DNA from: Pseudidiomarina terrestris
GTDB lineage: Bacteria > Pseudomonadota > Gammaproteobacteria > Enterobacterales > Alteromonadaceae
DNA length: 64,000 nucleotides
Assembly (NCBI RefSeq): GCF_030466405.1
Contig: NZ_JAGGJF010000004.1
Location: 1-64,000 of the forward strand
Direction of reading: 5' to 3'
Shown: in pieces, positions 59,414-64,000 of the stretch
How positions within the stretch are numbered: the stretch's first letter is position 1
Layout: every line of letters begins with the position of its first letter
The notes under the pieces: generated by a model
The model's input: only the letters and a program-made list of their open reading frames with translations
What the model was told of the DNA's origin: nothing
Database searches by the model: none
Made by a program: the position numbers and the translations under genes

Positions 59414-59453
59414 CCGCAATCCCACGTTATACTAATGTAAACGTGGATTGCGG
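59414..59453 (+). other. Long hairpin between fba and the DUF481 gene
   Basis: ccgcaatcccacgtt (59414-59428) pairs with aacgtggattgcgg (59440-59453), a 14-pair stem with one bulged C and an 11-base loop. There is no T run, so it is not a classic terminator. It ends about 20 bases before the downstream GTG and could stabilise or separate the mRNAs. TATACT at 59428-59433, in the loop, resembles a -10 element. Confidence 0.5.
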
Positions 59454-59472
59454 AAGATTAAAAGAGGTGTTT

Positions 59473-60276
59473 GTGGCATATCAGAAAACTTTAACAGCAT
59501 TGGCTATTGTCGCGTGCTTAGGCGGGGCGTCTGTTGCGAACGCGCAAGCCTCGATTTTTATGTATGACGATGCCAGTGATTTGAACACCGAAGAAAAGTC
59601 GGACTGGGATGCTTCGGCAGAGCTTGGTCTGCTGTTCACTTCAGGTAACACTAAGACTGAGACATTTAAGACCAAGTTGAGTGCCGCGCGTGACTACCAG
59701 AACTGGCGCCACAAAGGCATTATCGACTATTACCGTTCCGAACAGGAAGACCAAAGTACGGGTGATACTTATGTGACCGGCGACAAGCTGTTCATATCAG
59801 GTCAGTCGAACTACAAGTTTAATCCTGAGAGCCGTTCCTCACTATTTGTGTTTGGCTCGTATGAAGAAGATAAATTCAGTGGTTACGAGTATCAGGGAAC
59901 CATCGCTGTCGGTTACGGTGCCCGCTATCGTTATAGTCCGTCATTGTACACCGACTATGAAGTGGGTCCGGGTTACTCTGTGAATAAGCCTATCGTCAAT
60001 GGCGTGGTGCAGGAGCAGGAAAGCAGTGCTATCTTGCGTGTGGCGGGCAATCTGGTCTGGGATATTACCAAGACCTCAAAATTCAACGCGCTGGCATCAA
60101 GTGAAGTTGGTCAAGACAACACCAAGTCGCGTGCTGAAATTTCGGTATCTGCGAACGTGAACAGTTCACTGGCGCTTAAATTTTCGGTTGCTGCAAATCA
60201 CAACTCGTACTTAGAAGATGAGAGCAAAGAAAAGCTCGATACTGAAACTGCGGTGACCTTGGTCTACAGCTTCTAA
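59473..60276 (+). CDS. DUF481 outer membrane protein (YdiY-like)
   Basis: A 267-residue protein with a signal peptide (cleavage near ANA-Q, residue 24). The mature part is rich in alternating beta segments and aromatic residues and ends in VTLVYSF, the final Phe of an outer membrane barrel. The opening SAELGLLFTSGNTKTETF is typical of DUF481 proteins, related to E. coli YdiY; the function is unknown. The GTG at 59473 is five bases after AGAGG; an earlier in-frame GTG at 59443 lies in the hairpin arm. Confidence 0.85.
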   Translation: MAYQKTLTALAIVACLGGASVANAQASIFMYDDASDLNTEEKSDWDASAELGLLFTSGNTKTETFKTKLSAARDYQNWRHKGIIDYYRSEQEDQSTGDTYVTGDKLFISGQSNYKFNPESRSSLFVFGSYEEDKFSGYEYQGTIAVGYGARYRYSPSLYTDYEVGPGYSVNKPIVNGVVQEQESSAILRVAGNLVWDITKTSKFNALASSEVGQDNTKSRAEISVSANVNSSLALKFSVAANHNSYLEDESKEKLDTETAVTLVYSF

Positions 60277-60306
60277 AACATCGAGCTTTGCGGGTTTTAG
60301 TCCAGC

Positions 60307-60344
60307 AAGCGGGTTGCCGATTAGTCCTCGGCAATCCGCTTTTT
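60307..60344 (+). terminator. Intrinsic terminator embedded in the end of the TerC gene
   Basis: A stem of about 14 pairs (60307-60320 with 60328-60341, one G-U pair) with a seven-base loop is followed by a T run. It ends the DUF481 transcript. Its loop and right arm are also the last codons of the convergent TerC-family gene. Confidence 0.82.
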
Positions 60345-61064
60345 CAAATGCACGGGCTTGTTGCGCTTGCGCACTTTGATATTGAGCAGTTCGACAGTCA
60401 ATGAGAAGGCCATAGCGAAGTAGACATAGCCTTTCGGTACGTGGAAGCCCAGCCCTTCGCCCATCAACGTAAAGCCAATCAGAATCAAAAAGCTCAACGC
60501 CAACATCTTGATGGTGGGATGACTATCGACAAAGTCACCAATCGCCTTCGCTGCCAGCATCATTACCAGTACCGCCACCACGACAGCAATAATCATGACG
60601 GCAACGTAATCAACCAGTCCGACAGCGGTAATCACGGAATCCAGCGAGAAGACAATATCAATGACGGCAATCTGCGTGATAATGGCAGTAAAGGTTGCGG
60701 TCTTCCCCGCCGTTTTGTGTTCTTCGACACCTTCTAAACTGTGATGAATTTCCAGAGTACTTTTCCCTAGCAGGAACAAACCACCGAAAAACAAGATCAA
60801 GTCACGTCCAGAAAAATCAAAACTGAACACCGAGAAAAGTGTCTCCGTCAGCCCCATCACCCAGACAATTGCGAGCAGTAAGGCAATCCGCATGCCCATG
60901 GCCAGCAATAGACCAATTTGCCTTGCTTTCTGCCGTTGATGCTCCGGCAATCGACCAACCAGAATTGAGATAAAGATAATATTATCAATACCTAAGACAA
61001 CTTCTAAAGCAGTGAGCGTGGCTAGCGCTATCCATGCTTCTGGTAAAAAGATCCACTCGAACAT
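60321..61064 (-). CDS. TerC family integral membrane protein
   Basis: A 247-residue membrane protein with seven predicted spans. The two conserved acidic motifs are ALEVVLGIDNIIFIS near the N terminus and VFSLDSVITA in the middle; TerC members such as E. coli Alx export metal ions including manganese. The start at 61064 (MFEWIFLPEAW) gives the usual N terminus; the longer frame from 61127 adds unlikely residues. It is divergent from the DUF47-pit operon. The exact ion is not known. Confidence 0.88.
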   Translation of the reverse strand: MFEWIFLPEAWIALATLTALEVVLGIDNIIFISILVGRLPEHQRQKARQIGLLLAMGMRIALLLAIVWVMGLTETLFSVFSFDFSGRDLILFFGGLFLLGKSTLEIHHSLEGVEEHKTAGKTATFTAIITQIAVIDIVFSLDSVITAVGLVDYVAVMIIAVVVAVLVMMLAAKAIGDFVDSHPTIKMLALSFLILIGFTLMGEGLGFHVPKGYVYFAMAFSLTVELLNIKVRKRNKPVHLKKRIAED

Positions 61065-61140
61065 TTCGCTTACTCTGACAATATGGGAGGATTGGATTAC
61101 AATAAACAGGTTATTGTGCAAAAACAACGGACAATAACTT

Positions 61141-61169
61141 TTGCGTGTCCTTCGGCTTTTAGCTAGTAT
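61141..61169 (+). promoter_or_regulatory. Candidate sigma-70 promoter of the DUF47-pit operon
   Basis: TTGCGT (61141-61146) and TAGTAT (61164-61169) are 17 bases apart, matching consensus at about three and four of six positions. It lies 60 bases before the DUF47 start. I see no convincing Pho box. Confidence 0.4.
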
Positions 61170-61231
61170 GCGCGCACCCCTGGATGATGGGGGACATTTG
61201 ACTCTAATAGCAGCAACAAAGGCGAACTTTT

Positions 61232-61912
61232 ATGTCTGCAAATTCGTTTCTGGGTGTTTTCGCTAAGTCTCCGATCAAACCAATGATCGAGCACATTTCT
61301 CAGGTGCATGACTGCGCGATGACCTTAAAACCTTTTTTTCAAGCTGTGTACGCGGCGAACTGGGATGATGCGGAAGAGCATCGCAAAGCCATCGTCAAGA
61401 AAGAGAAGGCTGCGGATGATATGAAGCGTGAAATCCGTCTCAACCTTCCTAGTGGTTTATTCATGCCCGTTGAGCGTACCGATCTTCTGGAACTCGTTTC
61501 TCAACAAGACCGTATTGCCAATAAAGCCAAAGATATCTCAGGATTGATTACCGGCCGTGAGCTGCAAATCCCAAAAGATATGATCGAGGGCTTTGATGCT
61601 TATCTGCAGCGTTGTCTGGACGCCACTGATAAAGCTAAAGAAACCATCGGTGAGTTTGACGATCTGCTGGAAGTTGGCTTTAAAGGCCGCGAACGACGTA
61701 TCGTGGATAGTCTGATTTCCGAACTAGACAGCATCGAGCAAGACACCGACGCGTTACAAGTAAAATTGCGTCGTCAGTTGCGGGCTTTGGAACAAGAAAT
61801 GAACCCGCTGGATGCTATGTTTCTCTATAAAATTCTTGATTGGGTCGGTGATCTCGCGGACCTGGCCGAGCGCGTGGGTGCGCGTTTTGAACTCATGCTT
61901 GCACGGGTCTAA
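61232..61912 (+). CDS. DUF47/TIGR00153 PhoU-like protein
   Basis: A 226-residue all-helical protein related to PhoU. The segments AxxHRKxIxxxExxAD (here EEHRKAIVKKEKAADDMKRE) and FMPVERTDLLELVSQQDRIAN are typical of the family. These proteins are almost always encoded directly before PiT phosphate transporters and probably regulate them. The pit gene follows after 14 bases. Confidence 0.92.
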   Translation: MSANSFLGVFAKSPIKPMIEHISQVHDCAMTLKPFFQAVYAANWDDAEEHRKAIVKKEKAADDMKREIRLNLPSGLFMPVERTDLLELVSQQDRIANKAKDISGLITGRELQIPKDMIEGFDAYLQRCLDATDKAKETIGEFDDLLEVGFKGRERRIVDSLISELDSIEQDTDALQVKLRRQLRALEQEMNPLDAMFLYKILDWVGDLADLAERVGARFELMLARV

Positions 61913-61926
61913 GTCGGAGACGAACA

Positions 61927-63195
61927 ATGGATATTATTTCTACTTATAATCTCACGCTGATTTTAATGGCAGCAGCTTTTGCTTTCTTCATGGCGTGGGG
62001 TATTGGTGCAAATGACGTCGCTAACGCGATGGGCACCTCGGTAGGCTCCAAAGCCTTAACCATCAAGCAAGCCATTATCGTTGCCATGATCTTCGAATTT
62101 GCCGGGGCCTACCTTGCTGGTGGTGAGGTAACGTCAACCATTCGTAAGGGGATTATCGATTCAGCCTACTTTATCGACACACCGGAGCTGTTGGTGTTTG
62201 GTATGATCGGCTCCTTGCTGGCGGCAGGGTTTTGGCTACTTATCGCTTCTTATCTGGGCTGGCCGGTTTCTACCACGCACTCCATTATCGGTGCCATTGT
62301 CGGTTTTGCTGCGGTGGGCGTAAGCCCGGACGCGGTCGAATGGGGCAAAGTTCTGGGTATCGTGGGAAGTTGGGTGGTGACACCGATGATCGCGGGCTTG
62401 CTGGCTTACTTTATCTTTATCAGCGCACAGAAGCTGATTTTTGATAGCGAAAGTCCGCTGGATATGGCCAAACGTTACGTTCCCTTTTACATGGGCTTGA
62501 CGGGCTTTGTCATCGCACTGGTAACCATCACCAAAGGTCTGAAACACGTTGGTTTGAACTTCACGTTAATGGAATCCATTGCCCTGGCGATAGGTATTGC
62601 TGTGGTGGTGTTCTTCCTTGGTAAAATCATGATCGGCCGCTTACGCTTTGATCCGGCAGCTGACCGCGATATGCATTATACCAACGTCGAAAAAGTCTTT
62701 GCGGTACTTATGGTTGTGACCGCGTGTGCCATGGCATTTGCCCACGGTTCGAATGACGTTGCTAATGCCATCGGTCCACTGGCCGCTGTGGTCAGTATTG
62801 TGCAAAATGGTGGCGAAATTTCCAGCAAAGCCACCCTGGCCTGGTGGGTATTGCCAGTAGGTGCTGTAGGTATCGTGCTAGGTTTGGCAATGTTGGGCAA
62901 GCGCGTCATTGCCACTATCGGTAAAGGCATCACCCATTTAACCCCAAGTCGTGGTTTCGCTGCGGAACTTGCAGCGGCCTCAACGGTGGTTATTGCATCA
63001 GGTACAGGCTTACCTATTTCAACCACACAAACCTTGGTTGGTGCGGTGCTTGGTGTTGGTATGGCCCGTGGTATTGCCGCCCTGAACCTTGGCGTGGTGC
63101 GCAACATCGTGGTCTCATGGGTCGTTACCCTGCCTGCGGGTGCAATCATGTCGATCATTTTCTTCTATATGATTAAAACAGCATTTGGCGTCTAA
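61927..63195 (+). CDS. pit: Inorganic phosphate transporter, PiT family
   Basis: A 422-residue inner-membrane transporter driven by a cation gradient. The two repeated PiT motifs are visible: GANDVANAMGTSVGSKAL near residue 28 and GSNDVANAIGPLAAVVS near residue 275, each followed by membrane spans. About ten spans are predicted in total. It forms an operon with the PhoU-like DUF47 gene and ends at a strong terminator. Confidence 0.94.
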   Translation: MDIISTYNLTLILMAAAFAFFMAWGIGANDVANAMGTSVGSKALTIKQAIIVAMIFEFAGAYLAGGEVTSTIRKGIIDSAYFIDTPELLVFGMIGSLLAAGFWLLIASYLGWPVSTTHSIIGAIVGFAAVGVSPDAVEWGKVLGIVGSWVVTPMIAGLLAYFIFISAQKLIFDSESPLDMAKRYVPFYMGLTGFVIALVTITKGLKHVGLNFTLMESIALAIGIAVVVFFLGKIMIGRLRFDPAADRDMHYTNVEKVFAVLMVVTACAMAFAHGSNDVANAIGPLAAVVSIVQNGGEISSKATLAWWVLPVGAVGIVLGLAMLGKRVIATIGKGITHLTPSRGFAAELAAASTVVIASGTGLPISTTQTLVGAVLGVGMARGIAALNLGVVRNIVVSWVVTLPAGAIMSIIFFYMIKTAFGV

Positions 63196-63216
63196 AGCCT
63201 TATGCAACCTGTTTTT

Positions 63217-63242
63217 AAAGGCGACTTCGGTCGCCTTTTTTT
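63217..63242 (+). terminator. Intrinsic terminator of the DUF47-pit operon
   Basis: A nine-pair stem AAAGGCGAC/GTCGCCTTT closes a TTCG tetraloop and is followed by a T run to 63242. It clearly separates pit from the sigma factor gene. Confidence 0.93.
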
Positions 63243-63329
63243 ATGCCCGCTCGATTATTTTTTGCTTTTATGGCAACTTTTTTATCAGCCACCACGACCT
63301 TAGTGGCAGTAGAAAAAGGAAACGACACT

Positions 63330-63872
63330 GTGTTTGCACCATCAGATGAAAGGCTCGTGAAACGAGCTCTGGAAAATAATAAACAAGCTTGGCTGCAGCT
63401 GGTAAAGCGTTACGAGGGCTTGGTCTTTAACTACGCGTTGCGCATGAGTGGTAGTCGCGATGACGCTCTGGACCTGATGCAGGACGTATTTATGTCACTG
63501 TTTCGAAACCTGGCTGGCTGGCGTGGCGAGAGCTCGTTTAAGAACTGGCTGATGACCATCGCTCATCACCGTTGCATCGAGCACTTTCGCCGGCGCAAGG
63601 ATTTTGCTGACGATTACGATTTCGACCAGCAACCGAGCTCATCGGACTGGCACGACCCCGAGGCGGTGTACCGCGGCCAGCAGCAAACACAGCAGCTGGT
63701 GAGCGCGATGCAGAAGTTGCCTGTTGAGCAGCGCCTCATCGTGGAATTAAAGTTTTTTCAGCACTTGAAGCTGCAGGAAATTAGTCAGCAACTTGAAGTG
63801 CCACTGAATACCGTTAAGTCTCGTTTGTACAAAGCGGTAGAAGAGTTGAAAACGTTGGTGGAGGCTATATGA
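63330..63872 (+). CDS. ECF-type RNA polymerase sigma factor
   Basis: An extracytoplasmic-function sigma factor of 180 residues from this start. Region 2 spans YEGLVFNYALRMSGSRDDALDLMQDVF through RCIEHFRRRK, and region 4 spans LPVEQRLIVELKFFQHLKLQEISQQLEV with NTVKSRLYKA as the recognition helix. I place the start at the GTG at 63330, nine bases after AAGGA; an in-frame ATG at 63243 lies at the pit terminator, has no ribosome site and adds a 29-residue extension. The subgroup and target promoters are not known. Confidence 0.87.
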   Translation: MFAPSDERLVKRALENNKQAWLQLVKRYEGLVFNYALRMSGSRDDALDLMQDVFMSLFRNLAGWRGESSFKNWLMTIAHHRCIEHFRRRKDFADDYDFDQQPSSSDWHDPEAVYRGQQQTQQLVSAMQKLPVEQRLIVELKFFQHLKLQEISQQLEVPLNTVKSRLYKAVEELKTLVEAI

Positions 63873-64000
63873 ACAAGCACGATGAATTCCAGAACTGGAT
63901 CGAAAAAACGGCCACTGACACCCGGCCTGAGGCTGTGCCTGAGTGGCCGCGGGAAACGACCTTTCGCGCTCGTTACAACAGCACCGAAACCCTGCGCTGG
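63869..64000 (+). CDS. Partner of the ECF sigma factor, truncated at the window end
   Basis: The reading frame opens with ATG at 63869, overlapping the sigma stop in ATGA, and runs 44 codons to the end of the window without a stop. It begins MNKHDEFQNWIEK, is hydrophilic, and contains PEWPRETTF. Position and coupling suggest an anti-sigma factor or regulatory partner, but no diagnostic domain is within view. Confidence 0.6.
   Translation, partial: MNKHDEFQNWIEKTATDTRPEAVPEWPRETTFRARYNSTETLRW

Noticed and set aside
63265-63300. Sigma-E-like autoregulatory promoter (GCAACTTT) before the ECF sigma gene
   Set aside because: The -35-like string has no matching -10 at a proper distance, so the resemblance is too weak to call.

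Overview
The window is about 64 kb of gene-dense core chromosome from a gammaproteobacterium. Gene content and order suggest an Alteromonadales-type marine bacterium, possibly of the Idiomarina group; that placement is inference from gene families and could not be checked by a search. I see no insertion sequence, prophage, CRISPR array, tRNA or other clear mobile element, and no gene-free stretch longer than 300 bases. The window opens in the last gene of an rRNA operon (5S) and closes inside a probable anti-sigma gene.

Layout. Positions 1-370 hold 5S rRNA, its terminator and a well-formed sigma-54 promoter that drives a small membrane protein (371-694). Next come a copper chaperone, an outer-membrane barrel, and a three-gene ABC transporter/DUF3299 operon with a histidine-rich loop (1947-4442) that follows ppa and fbp. 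Region 6171-12290 holds mpl, ubiX, yadGH, a TrmB-like methyltransferase and panP. Region 12287-18025 on the minus strand is sfsA-dksA-gluQ-pcnB-folK-panB-panC, followed on plus by pepB, hrpB and mrcB, then hemL, pyrB, hemJ, a DUF6776 gene, erpA and pepQ. Much of 8-28 kb has the gene order of the E. coli 3-minute region, with panP standing where panD would be. Region 29.7-33.6 kb is anmK-mepM divergent from tyrS. Region 33.6-45.4 kb matches the E. coli lptD-surA-pdxA-rsmA-apaG-apaH / djlA-rluA-rapA locus, with an extra AmgK-like gene between lptD and djlA. Region 45.6-49.7 kb has a PIN-PhoH protein and rsmE-gshB-yqgE-ruvX. Region 49.8-59.4 kb has an M1 aminopeptidase, an alcohol dehydrogenase, metK, and the sugar-phosphate genes tkt-epd-pgk-fba. 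The end has a DUF481 outer-membrane protein, a TerC-family protein, a DUF47/PiT phosphate transport pair, and an ECF sigma factor with its downstream partner.

How the genes work together. There are complete small modules for pantothenate synthesis (panP, panB, panC), central carbon metabolism (fbp; tkt-epd-pgk-fba), envelope assembly (lptD, surA, mrcB, mpl, mepM, anmK), haem synthesis (hemL, hemJ) and phosphate uptake (DUF47-pit). Many neighbours share four-base ATGA or GTGA stop/start overlaps, which suggests translational coupling.

The most interesting signals are: (1) an AmgK-like sugar kinase homologue that has lost both catalytic aspartates and lacks its usual murU partner; (2) an apparent AUU start for pcnB with a strong ribosome binding site, like the known E. 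coli case; (3) a sigma-54 promoter upstream of a small membrane protein that may be a phage-shock (PspG-like) gene; (4) a MetJ operator followed by a strong intrinsic terminator in front of metK; (5) a long leader hairpin pairing over the ribosome binding region of tkt; (6) an uncharacterised His-rich ABC/DUF3299 operon that may handle a metal.
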